Source: Candidatus Phyllobacterium onerii
Lineage (GTDB): Bacteria; Pseudomonadota; Alphaproteobacteria; Rhizobiales; Rhizobiaceae
Assembly: GCF_028331445.1 (NCBI RefSeq)
Contig: NZ_JAQMHX010000001.1
Location: 620,001-684,000 of the forward strand
Length of the DNA stretch: 64,000 nucleotides
Direction of reading: 5' to 3'
Shown here: piece by piece, positions 10,064 to 18,374 of the stretch
How the letters are laid out: each line of letters starts with the position of its first letter
How positions within the stretch are numbered: position 1 is the stretch's first letter
The notes under the pieces: model-generated
Database searches by the model: none
What the model saw: only the letters and a program-made list of their open reading frames with translations
Told to the model about the DNA's origin: nothing
Translations under genes and position numbers: made by a program

Positions 10064-10645
10064 ATGATCAGGCAAGCTTTGAAACGCCCCATTTCTCTGG
10101 CTTGCCTGCTCCTGTCCGGTTTGCCGTGCCCACCTGCGGCCGGACAGGAGCTCTCCAATTCCGGTTACAGCATCAAGCCGTCCGAGGTGAGAGTTCCGCA
10201 GGGAGTAGAACTCGGTCGCTATCGCCGCACGATCCAGCCCTTCGAAAACTGGGAACTGCGGTGCGATGAAAATCTCAAGGCCAAGAAGAAGATTTGCAAT
10301 ATCACCCAGACAATTCTCGACGGCGAAGGCGGGCTCGCTTTCTCCTGGTCGCTGGCAGCTACCGAAGGCGGCAAACCGATAATGGTGTTGCGGACCCGTC
10401 CGGGCCTCGGCACGAACAAGCCCGTCACGTTGAAATTTCCTGGACGCGACGCGCCGGTGATCGCTGAGACCTATGCCTGCGACGCCAATGTTTGCGTGAC
10501 GTATTTACCAGTCGGTCCAGTCTTGCGTGAGCAAATCGCCAAAGAGGCAAACGTGCAGCTATCTTATAAAGACACCGCAGAAACGACGCTCATCTTCGAA
10601 GCGCCTTTGAAAGGCCTATCCGTGGCGCTTGCCGCAATAAAATGA
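10064..10645 (+). CDS. Invasion-associated locus B (IalB)-like exported protein
   Basis: A 193-residue protein with signal peptide (hydrophobic LACLLLSGLPCP, probable cleavage after AAG). The mature part shows IalB-family features: FENWELRC near the start, KKICNITQ, and a later cysteine pair in ETYACDANVCVTYLP. Members are small periplasmic proteins linked to host-cell invasion in Bartonella and Brucella, though the molecular function is unclear. It starts 7 bp after the adhesin stop and is almost certainly cotranscribed with it. That suggests a role at the cell surface together with the adhesin. Confidence 0.8.
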   Translation: MIRQALKRPISLACLLLSGLPCPPAAGQELSNSGYSIKPSEVRVPQGVELGRYRRTIQPFENWELRCDENLKAKKKICNITQTILDGEGGLAFSWSLAATEGGKPIMVLRTRPGLGTNKPVTLKFPGRDAPVIAETYACDANVCVTYLPVGPVLREQIAKEANVQLSYKDTAETTLIFEAPLKGLSVALAAIK

Positions 10646-10782
10646 TCGAGTGAAGCTGCCCTATCTTCGGCAGAACCTTACAAATTTGTCATAATGCGGA
10701 AATGGCTGGGTAACCTTCCTATCTGTATCACTGGTATTACAAGACGATCCAAGATCGATCAGTTGTCCAAGGAGATACATTC

Positions 10783-12321
10783 ATGCCGAACATTCGTAAG
10801 TCCTCTGTTTATCGCGCGGGCATTGCCGCCGCCCTGTTGTCCTCGGCTCTCGTCGGCGGCCTTTTGGCGACCGGACCGCTCAGCGCCATTGTTCCTGCGC
10901 AGGCTGAGGCTGTGCGTGTCGATGCTCCCCAGCAGCCAGGCTTCGCTGATGTTGTCGAAAAGGTCAGCCCCGCCGTCGTCAGCGTTCGGGTCAAGAGCGC
11001 CGTCCATGACACAGCCGATGACGGCACGGGTTTCCCCGGGATGGACCAGCTCCCCGATGACAATCCCATGAAGCGTTTCTTCTTTGAGTTTGGCCAGGGC
11101 CAGCAGGGTCAGCAGGGCAAACGCGGCATGGAACGCAAGTCGCAGCGCGACCAAAACCGCCCGGATCGCATTCGCCCGACTGCACAGGGTTCTGGCTTCT
11201 TTATCTCTGAAGACGGCTATCTGGTCACCAACAATCACGTGGTTGAAGATGGCTCGGCATATACTGTCGTCCTCAATGACGGCACCGAGCTCGATGCCAA
11301 GTTGATCGGCAAGGACAAGCGTACCGACCTTGCCGTTCTCAAAGTCGATGACAAGCGCAAATTCACCTATGTAACCTTCGGTGACGATAACCAGATCCGC
11401 GTCGGACAGTGGGTCGTTGCTGTTGGTAATCCGTTCGGCCTTGGCGGCACTGTTACGGCTGGTATCGTCTCGGCCCGTGGCCGCGATATCGGCGCAGGTC
11501 CTTATGATGACTTCCTGCAGATCGACGCTGCCGTCAACCGCGGCAATTCCGGCGGTCCAGCCTTCAATCTGAACGGTGAAGTTGTCGGCATCAATACGGC
11601 GATCTTCTCGCCTTCGGGGGGCAGTGTTGGTATTGCGTTTGCCATCCCGGCGACGACCGCCAAGAATGTTGTCGATCAGCTGATCAAGACCGGCTCGGTT
11701 TCGCGTGGCTGGATTGGTGTCCAGATACAGCCCGTCAGCAAGGAAATCGCTGAATCTCTCGGCCTCGCTGAAGAAAAAGGTGCACTCGTTGCCGAACCGC
11801 AGGCCGATGGTCCTGCAGCCAAAGCCGGTGTCGCTGCTGGCGACGTGATTACCGCAGTCAATGGTGACAAGGTCGCTGATCCGCGTGATCTTGCCAAGAA
11901 GATTGCGGCAATCAGCGCCGGCAAGGATGCCGAGCTCACGGTCTGGCGCAAGGGCGAGGCGAAGTCGATCAACGTCGCGATCAAGCCATACCCGCAGGAC
12001 GATCAGCAGGCCAACGCTGCTCCGCAGCAGGAAGAACAGGCAAAGCCTTCGGCTCTCGACGACTACGGCCTGACAGTCATGCCATCCGATGATGGCAAGG
12101 GCGTCGTGGTGACGGATATCGACCGCCAGGGTGATGCTGCCGACAAGGGTATCACGACAGGCGATATCATTGTCTCGGTCAACAACAAGCCGGTGAAGAC
12201 CGGTGCGGAAATTGAAACTGCGATTGCAGATGCATCGAAGACCGGGCGTAAGGCCGTTCTTCTCCAGGTGCAGACCAACGACCAATCGCGGTTTGTGGCT
12301 CTGCCTATCAACCAGGGTTGA
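10783..12321 (+). CDS. degP: Periplasmic serine protease/chaperone DegP (HtrA, Do family)
   Basis: A 512-residue protein. A signal peptide (cleavage near AQAEA) is followed by a trypsin-like domain with catalytic His152 (VTNNHVVED), Asp182 (RTDLAVLKV) and Ser256 (GNSGGPAF). Two PDZ domains follow, at about residues 310-395 and 430-505. A glutamine/lysine-rich linker near residues 105-130 resembles the LA loop of DegP. It degrades or refolds misfolded envelope proteins. A strong terminator follows at 12386. The neighbouring two-component system and glnE sit in the same order in other rhizobia. Confidence 0.95.
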   Translation: MPNIRKSSVYRAGIAAALLSSALVGGLLATGPLSAIVPAQAEAVRVDAPQQPGFADVVEKVSPAVVSVRVKSAVHDTADDGTGFPGMDQLPDDNPMKRFFFEFGQGQQGQQGKRGMERKSQRDQNRPDRIRPTAQGSGFFISEDGYLVTNNHVVEDGSAYTVVLNDGTELDAKLIGKDKRTDLAVLKVDDKRKFTYVTFGDDNQIRVGQWVVAVGNPFGLGGTVTAGIVSARGRDIGAGPYDDFLQIDAAVNRGNSGGPAFNLNGEVVGINTAIFSPSGGSVGIAFAIPATTAKNVVDQLIKTGSVSRGWIGVQIQPVSKEIAESLGLAEEKGALVAEPQADGPAAKAGVAAGDVITAVNGDKVADPRDLAKKIAAISAGKDAELTVWRKGEAKSINVAIKPYPQDDQQANAAPQQEEQAKPSALDDYGLTVMPSDDGKGVVVTDIDRQGDAADKGITTGDIIVSVNNKPVKTGAEIETAIADASKTGRKAVLLQVQTNDQSRFVALPINQG

Positions 12322-12385
12322 TCCACACGAGATAAGGGTTGCGGCGGCGCTGCATCCCCCACCCCGTCAGCGCCAAAGCACAATA

Positions 12386-12426
12386 GGGCGGCAGATCCTT
12401 CGATAACTCTGCCGCCCGCTTTTTCT
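12386..12426 (+). terminator. Rho-independent terminator after degP
   Basis: A perfect 10-bp stem, GGGCGGCAGA at 12386-12395 with TCTGCCGCCC at 12408-12417, has a 12-nt loop and is followed by GCTTTTTC. It lies 65 bp beyond the degP stop. It separates degP from the two-component operon that starts at 12481. Confidence 0.88.
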
Positions 12427-12480
12427 TTCTGCGATGAGCGATACTTCACTCCTTCACCAAAACCGGCTTAATGTACTGCC

Positions 12481-13170
12481 ATGAAGATTCTTGTGATCGA
12501 AGATGACCGCGAAGCGGCCCGTTATCTGGAGAAGGCCTTCGCCGAGGCGGGGCATTCGGCGGATATCGCTGGCGATGGCGAAACCGGCTATACACTGGCG
12601 GAGCAGGGAACTTACGACGCCCTTGTCGTTGACCGCATGCTGCCGCGCCGCGACGGCCTTTCTGTGGTCGCGGCTCTACGCGCCCAAGGCAATGATACGC
12701 CGGCTCTGATCCTCTCTGCTCTCGGTCAGGTTGATGATCGTGTCACCGGCCTCAGGGCGGGCGGCGACGATTACCTTACCAAGCCTTACGCTTTCTCCGA
12801 GCTCTTGGCTCGCATCGAAGTCCTGCAAAGGCGATCGAGCCCGAAAGAGGCGGAAACTGTCTATCGCGTCGGCGATCTCGAACTCGACCGCCTGTCGCAT
12901 ACCGCCAAACGGGCAGGTCAGGTCATCATCCTCCAGCCGCGCGAATTCCGTCTGCTCGAATATCTGATGCGCCATTCCGGGCAGGTCGTCACTCGAACGA
13001 TGCTGCTGGAGCATGTCTGGGATTATCACTTCGATCCGCAGACCAACGTTATCGATGTGCATGTCTCGCGCCTGCGCGGCAAGATCGAAAAGGGCTTCGA
13101 AACGCCCCTGCTGCACACGGTGCGTGGAGCCGGCTATATGCTGAAGGCGACTGCCGGAACCAATGCATGA
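12481..13170 (+). CDS. OmpR/PhoB-family response regulator
   Basis: A 229-residue protein. The receiver domain (residues 1-115) has the acidic pair EDD near the start, phosphoacceptor Asp51 in VVDRMLP, and the conserved Lys in DYLTKPY. The C-terminal winged helix has the recognition region VTRTMLLEHVWDYHFDPQTN and the wing VHVSRLRGKIEKG. It is a DNA-binding regulator paired with the downstream kinase, with which it overlaps by 4 bp (ATGA). The target genes are unknown. Position after degP hints at envelope stress control, which is inference. Confidence 0.93.
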   Translation: MKILVIEDDREAARYLEKAFAEAGHSADIAGDGETGYTLAEQGTYDALVVDRMLPRRDGLSVVAALRAQGNDTPALILSALGQVDDRVTGLRAGGDDYLTKPYAFSELLARIEVLQRRSSPKEAETVYRVGDLELDRLSHTAKRAGQVIILQPREFRLLEYLMRHSGQVVTRTMLLEHVWDYHFDPQTNVIDVHVSRLRGKIEKGFETPLLHTVRGAGYMLKATAGTNA

Positions 13171-14567
13171 GCCGTTTCCGTGCCATGATGAAAATGACAG
13201 CCGTGCGGCTGTCAGCGCTTTACCTCGTACTGTTCACGATCTGCGCGCTGGTGCTGGTATTCTATATCACCAGTTCTTCCGTCCGGCTTTTGACGACACA
13301 GACGGAGACGGCCGTCAATGAAGAAATCGAGAGCATCGGTCAGGTCTACCAACGGGGCGGTATTGTCGGCCTCGTGCGAACGATTGATCGGCGCGGACGT
13401 CAGCCGGGCGCTTACCTCTATCTCGTAACGGATCCGGCAGGGCGCATAGTTGCCGGTAATGTCCAGAGCATCGAGGTCGGCGTCTTGCAGACGGAGGGCT
13501 GGATAGAGCGCCCCATCACCTATGAACGGTACAACGAGGGTAGCGATCCGCAGGTCCACACCGCCATTGCCAGGGTGATCGTCATGCCGAATGGCATCAG
13601 GGTCATGGTGGGACGCGATCTGGGTGAGCCGGAACAGGTCCGGCTCGTCGTGCGTCGCGCGCTCATGGCCGCTCTCGGCATCATGGGCGTCGGTGCATTC
13701 CTGATATGGTTCTTCGTCGGGCGGCGTGCGCTGCAGCGTATTGACGAGGTATCGGTCGCTTCGCAACGCATCATGGGCGGCGATCTGGCCGGGCGACTTC
13801 CCGTGAGCGGATCCGGAGATGAGTTTGACCGCCTGTCGGAAAATCTCAACGGGATGCTGGCGCGCATTCAGGAACTGAACGAGGGTGTCAGACACGTTTC
13901 CGACAACATCGCTCATGATCTGAAGACGCCGCTGACGCGTATGCACAATCGTGCTGAATCTGCGCTTTCGAGCGCCAGGACGACGAAGGCTTATCGCGCC
14001 GCCATGGAAGGCATGATCAGCGACTCCGATCAGCTGATCCGTACGTTCAATGCAATCCTGATGATCTCACGCCTCGAATCTGGCTATTCGACCGAAACGA
14101 TGGAGCCGATTGCACTATCGACAATTGTCGAAGACGTTTTCGAATTATACGAGCCTTCGGCCGAGGAGGCGGGTGTCACGCTGACGCTGGGACCGATCGA
14201 CGAAACGCCTGTCAAGGCGAACCGCGAGCTGATCGGCCAGACCATTTCCAATCTCGTGGACAACGCCATCAAGTATGCGAGCGCGAGCGACAATCCGGTT
14301 GAAGTAACGTTGTCAGTGGAAAAACACGATGACAAGGTCAAGGTCATTGTCGCCGATAACGGTCCAGGAATTCCGCCAGATCAGGTGGCTCGAGCGACCG
14401 AACGCTTTGTGCGTCTGGAGGAAAGCCGTTCGCAACCGGGGTCCGGATTGGGTCTCAGTCTTGCCAAGGCCGTCATGAAATTGCACGGTGGCACATTGGA
14501 GTTGACTGACAATGCGCCGGGGCTACGGGCTGTCCTCGTTTTTCCGGTGGGAGAGGAGAATGTATGA
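13167..14567 (+). CDS. Sensor histidine kinase partner of the upstream response regulator
   Basis: A 466-residue protein with two membrane helices (about residues 10-32 and 164-186) bracketing a periplasmic sensor region of roughly 130 residues. HAMP follows, then the dimerisation/phosphotransfer motif NIAHDLKTPLTRM with His250. The ATPase domain has an N-box NLVDNAIKYA, G1 NGPGIP and G2 GSGLGLSLAKAV. The start overlaps the regulator stop, and the 3' end overlaps glnE by 4 bp, so all three genes appear coupled. The signal is unknown. Confidence 0.93.
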   Translation: MSRFRAMMKMTAVRLSALYLVLFTICALVLVFYITSSSVRLLTTQTETAVNEEIESIGQVYQRGGIVGLVRTIDRRGRQPGAYLYLVTDPAGRIVAGNVQSIEVGVLQTEGWIERPITYERYNEGSDPQVHTAIARVIVMPNGIRVMVGRDLGEPEQVRLVVRRALMAALGIMGVGAFLIWFFVGRRALQRIDEVSVASQRIMGGDLAGRLPVSGSGDEFDRLSENLNGMLARIQELNEGVRHVSDNIAHDLKTPLTRMHNRAESALSSARTTKAYRAAMEGMISDSDQLIRTFNAILMISRLESGYSTETMEPIALSTIVEDVFELYEPSAEEAGVTLTLGPIDETPVKANRELIGQTISNLVDNAIKYASASDNPVEVTLSVEKHDDKVKVIVADNGPGIPPDQVARATERFVRLEESRSQPGSGLGLSLAKAVMKLHGGTLELTDNAPGLRAVLVFPVGEENV

Positions 14568-17539
14568 GTTCCGGAGCGGCGGGTGCTAGTGCGCCTTTCT
14601 TTGCGCAGACCTTGCGTGATCTGGAACCATTGGATACGCAGAATGCCGAAGCTTTGCTCCGTGACCTCTTCGCGCGTGCGGCGGAAAAGGAATGCGCTGG
14701 CGTCGGTACACTGACAGCCAACAAGCCTGCGGCCGCCTTTATTGCAGCAGTCCTCGACCTCTCCCCGTATCTGCGCGCCATTCTCTTACGTCGCCCCCAA
14801 ATCATCGAACCACTGTTCGAGATGCCGCTGTCCAAGCGCCTTGAAGCGCTGATGTTGGAAATTGCAACGACGAGCGAAGGCGACGATGTCACCGAAGCAG
14901 GCCTGATGACTGCGCTTCGGCAAGCAAAGCTCAAAGGCCATGTGCTCATCGCATTGGGCGACCTGTCCGGTCAGTTTGCGACGCCCGAGACGACGTTCTG
15001 GCTGTCACGGTTGGCCGAAGAATGTCTTGGCGCCGCGGTGCGGTTCCTGCTGCGTGATGCACAAGAGGCCGGCAAGCTCAAACTTCCTGATCTAAAGCAT
15101 CCGGACAAGGACTCCGGCTGGATCATTCTTGCGATGGGAAAGTTCGGCGCATTCGAGTTGAATTATTCTTCAGATATCGACTTGATCGTTTTCATCGACG
15201 AGCACAGTCCGGCCATCACCGATCCCTATGAATGCGTCGAGACCTTTTCACGGTTGACGCGGCGTCTGGTGCGCATCATGCAGGACCGCACTGCTGATGG
15301 TTATGTGTTTCGCACTGATCTACGGTTGCGGCCGGATCCGGGCTCAACACCGTTGGCCATCCCCGTCGTTGCCGCGCTCAACTACTATGAAGGCCGTGGG
15401 CAGAACTGGGAGCGCGCGGCCATGATCAAGGCGCGGCCGGTGGCAGGCGATATCGACGCGGGAAAGCGGTTCTTGGCAGAGCTTGCTCCATATGTCTGGC
15501 GCAAATATCTCGACTATGCAGCAATTGCCGATGTTCACTCCATCAAGCGGCAGATCCATGCGCATAGGGGACATGGTGAGATTGCCGTGCGCGGTCACAA
15601 TGTGAAACTTGGCCGGGGCGGTATTCGCGAAATCGAGTTCTTCGTACAGACCCAGCAATTGATCGCCGGAGGCCGCTTCCCGCAACTGCGCGGTTCTAGC
15701 ACTGTCGATATGCTTGGCGCCCTGCATGGCCTCGGCTGGATCAGCGAGGAAGCGCGCGACACACTGGCACAGAAATATAGCTTCCTGCGTGATGTCGAGC
15801 ACCGCATCCAGATGATCGCTGACGAACAAACGCACATGCTGCCGGAGGACGACGAGAACTTTCTGCGGATTGCCCATATGATGGGTTACAAGGATGGCGA
15901 GACCTTTGCCGAGGATTTTCGAACAGCCCTGAAGACGGTCGAAACCCACTACGCAGCCCTGTTCGAGCAGGCACAGGACCTGACGGCCGAGGCGGGCAAT
16001 CTGGTGTTCACCGGTGACGTCGATGATCCCGATACATTGAAGACGCTGGAGAAATTCGGCTTCGAGCGGCCGAGCGATATCTGCCGGGTGATCCGCACCT
16101 GGCATTTCGGCCGCTACCGCGCGACGCAATCGGCAGAGGCCCGCGAGCGCCTGACCGAGCTGACGCCAGTGCTATTGAAGGCTTTCGGCGCAACCAGCCG
16201 CGCCGACGAGGCTTTGATGCGTTTCGATGGAATGATAAAGGGCCTGCCGGCAGGCATCCAGCTGTTCAGCCTGCTACAATCCAATCCGCGCCTTCTCGAT
16301 CTTCTTGTGCTGATCATGGGTGCAGCGCCACGGCTTGCCGATATCATCACCCGCAAGCCGCATATTTTTGACGGCATGCTCGATCCCGCAATCTTCGCGG
16401 ATGTACCGACGCGCGCCTACTTGGCCGAACGGCTGGAGAGCTTTCTCGGCCCCTGCAAAGTTTACGAAGACATTCTTGACCGTCTGCGTATCTTTGCGGC
16501 CGAGCATCGCTTTCTTATCGGCATCCGGCTGTTGACCGGCGCGATCAGCGGAGGAAGGGCCGGCAAAGCCTTCTCGCATCTGGCCGATCTCGTCATCGAC
16601 AGAGCCCTCAAAGCCGTCATGGACGAATTTGCCAGCAAACATGGCAGGATCAGTGGTGGGCGCATTGCCATTCTTGGCATGGGAAAGCTTGGCAGCCGGG
16701 AACTGACAGCGGGGTCTGATGTCGACCTCATCCTGCTCTATGACCACGATGAGGATGCAGAGGAGTCCGATGGGGAGAAGGGGCTCGCGCCCTCGCAGTA
16801 CTATATGCGTCTGACCCAGCGACTGATCGCGGCACTCTCCGCGCCAACGTCGGAAGGCGTGCTTTACGAGGTCGACTTCCGCCTGCGCCCATCCGGCAAC
16901 AAGGGGCCGGTCGCCACGCACATCGACGCCTTTCGCAAATACCAGCTAAATGACGCGTGGACTTGGGAGCATATGGCACTGACCCGCGCCCGGCCGGTTG
17001 CCGGCGATGAGACGTTGTTTACCGAAATTGAAGAGGATGTCAGTGATATCCTGGCCATGCCACGCGATCCGGCAAAGATCGCGAAGGACGTTGCCGAAAT
17101 GCGCGCGATGATCGAGGCAGAGAAGCCGCCGAGCGATGCGTGGGATTTGAAGCTCGTTGCCGGCGGTATCATCGATATCGAATTCATTGCCCAGTTTGCG
17201 GTGCTGACGGGGAAAGTCGATGGACCAGCGAATGCGCAACCCACGGCGGAGGTCGTTGAGAAGTTAAAACCGGACTTCGCCGATCTAGCCGTGACCGACA
17301 ACCTCGTCGATGCGGCTCACCTCTATACGGGCATCACCCAGATCATTCGCTTGTGCCTGAACGGTGACGTCAAGCGCGAGGATTTCCCGCCCGGGCTATC
17401 TGAATTGCTCTGCCGCGCCTGTGATCTGCCCGATATGGAACGTGTCGAAAGCCAGCTGGCGGAGACCGCCCAATCGGTGCGGAAGACATTCGACGCCCTG
17501 CTTGCAGCAAACCGCATACAGCGCATACGCTCCAGCTAG
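14564..17539 (+). CDS. glnE: Bifunctional glutamine synthetase adenylyltransferase/adenylyl-removing enzyme GlnE
   Basis: A 991-residue cytoplasmic enzyme that adenylylates glutamine synthetase when nitrogen is plentiful and removes AMP when it is scarce, under PII control. Two nucleotidyltransferase halves are visible. The first (de-adenylylation) half has MGKFGAFELNYSSDIDLIVF. The second has MGKLGSRELTAGSDVDLILL, each followed by a YEVDFRLRPSG-type segment. The length fits the family. The start overlaps the kinase stop (ATGA). Coupling of glnE to a two-component system is a rhizobial arrangement. Confidence 0.96.
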   Translation: MSSGAAGASAPFFAQTLRDLEPLDTQNAEALLRDLFARAAEKECAGVGTLTANKPAAAFIAAVLDLSPYLRAILLRRPQIIEPLFEMPLSKRLEALMLEIATTSEGDDVTEAGLMTALRQAKLKGHVLIALGDLSGQFATPETTFWLSRLAEECLGAAVRFLLRDAQEAGKLKLPDLKHPDKDSGWIILAMGKFGAFELNYSSDIDLIVFIDEHSPAITDPYECVETFSRLTRRLVRIMQDRTADGYVFRTDLRLRPDPGSTPLAIPVVAALNYYEGRGQNWERAAMIKARPVAGDIDAGKRFLAELAPYVWRKYLDYAAIADVHSIKRQIHAHRGHGEIAVRGHNVKLGRGGIREIEFFVQTQQLIAGGRFPQLRGSSTVDMLGALHGLGWISEEARDTLAQKYSFLRDVEHRIQMIADEQTHMLPEDDENFLRIAHMMGYKDGETFAEDFRTALKTVETHYAALFEQAQDLTAEAGNLVFTGDVDDPDTLKTLEKFGFERPSDICRVIRTWHFGRYRATQSAEARERLTELTPVLLKAFGATSRADEALMRFDGMIKGLPAGIQLFSLLQSNPRLLDLLVLIMGAAPRLADIITRKPHIFDGMLDPAIFADVPTRAYLAERLESFLGPCKVYEDILDRLRIFAAEHRFLIGIRLLTGAISGGRAGKAFSHLADLVIDRALKAVMDEFASKHGRISGGRIAILGMGKLGSRELTAGSDVDLILLYDHDEDAEESDGEKGLAPSQYYMRLTQRLIAALSAPTSEGVLYEVDFRLRPSGNKGPVATHIDAFRKYQLNDAWTWEHMALTRARPVAGDETLFTEIEEDVSDILAMPRDPAKIAKDVAEMRAMIEAEKPPSDAWDLKLVAGGIIDIEFIAQFAVLTGKVDGPANAQPTAEVVEKLKPDFADLAVTDNLVDAAHLYTGITQIIRLCLNGDVKREDFPPGLSELLCRACDLPDMERVESQLAETAQSVRKTFDALLAANRIQRIRSS

Positions 17540-17544
17540 CAATG

Positions 17545-18291
17545 TCAGCCTGCGGGCGTTACTTCAAGTATGGCCAACCGGGCTTTGCCCTCGGCCGTAT
17601 TACCCACTATGACGGTTGTACCGGCGGCAACCAGAAATCCTTCGCCGACTTGCAGCGTTCGTGTATCGCTGCCCGACTTCAAGACAAGTGCGCCATCGAC
17701 GGCAGCGACGTAAATGGGCTCGTTGCCGCGAACCGTATCACTAGCTCCCGTGGGCAGCGTTTTGATGCTCTGCTTGACCTTGTACGGACCGTCGATGGGT
17801 TTCTGATTACGAAAAATCACCTTGAACGGATTTGATGAATTGACATTAACGATCATGCTTGTCGGTGCGCCAAGCGCAGTGCAAATGTCGCGGAAAGGTG
17901 CACCCGCTCGCATAATGTGTGTAGACAGATAATGCATTTCGCCTTGATCCATATTTCCTCCGGTGTGAACCGTAAGGTCAGGTATCAAGAAGGTCTGCTG
18001 TGTCGGAACCTTCGTTGTGGTGCCGCCTTTATCGGCGGTCCACCAAAATCCGGTGCCCTTGATCGTCGTCACGCATTCAATGCCATCGTGCACATGGGTA
18101 GGAAACAGCCCGTTTCCCTTGACGGCAGTGATTTCATACCAGACATCCCAATTCTCTTTAATGGCTGTCGGAACGTCGCAAACACCTTCTATGACTTCGC
18201 TTGGCACTGCTTGTTGTGCCCCAACCGGCATAGGTGGAGGGAGGGCAACAGCGCACGTCAAGAAAAGCATACATGCGAATTTCTTCAGCAT
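17545..18291 (-). CDS. Exported cupin-domain protein
   Basis: A 248-residue protein with a clear signal peptide (FACMLFLTCAVALPPPMPVGAQ). A cupin-like strand pattern follows: FPTHVHDGIECVTTIKGTGFWW, with two histidines and a glutamate in metal-ligand arrangement. It continues with LIPDLTVHTGGNMD. A second, weaker beta-rich half contains VGEGFLVAAGTTVIVGN, so it may be bicupin. The start is supported by GGGAGGTG upstream of the ATG. It is convergent with glnE, with 5 bp between stops. Substrate unknown. It interrupts the glnE-pleC neighbourhood. Confidence 0.75.
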   Translation of the reverse strand: MLKKFACMLFLTCAVALPPPMPVGAQQAVPSEVIEGVCDVPTAIKENWDVWYEITAVKGNGLFPTHVHDGIECVTTIKGTGFWWTADKGGTTTKVPTQQTFLIPDLTVHTGGNMDQGEMHYLSTHIMRAGAPFRDICTALGAPTSMIVNVNSSNPFKVIFRNQKPIDGPYKVKQSIKTLPTGASDTVRGNEPIYVAAVDGALVLKSGSDTRTLQVGEGFLVAAGTTVIVGNTAEGKARLAILEVTPAG

Positions 18292-18374
18292 GGCACACCT
18301 CCCTCAATATTTCGATTGACTATACGCTTATTCGGGCTAGCTAGCAACTAATGCTGAAGTATTAGATGGGGAGG

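Noticed and set aside
10759-12285. 508-codon open frame antisense to degP
   Set aside because: It mirrors the degP frame exactly, has no ribosome-binding tract and no recognisable domain. degP has a full catalytic triad on the other strand.
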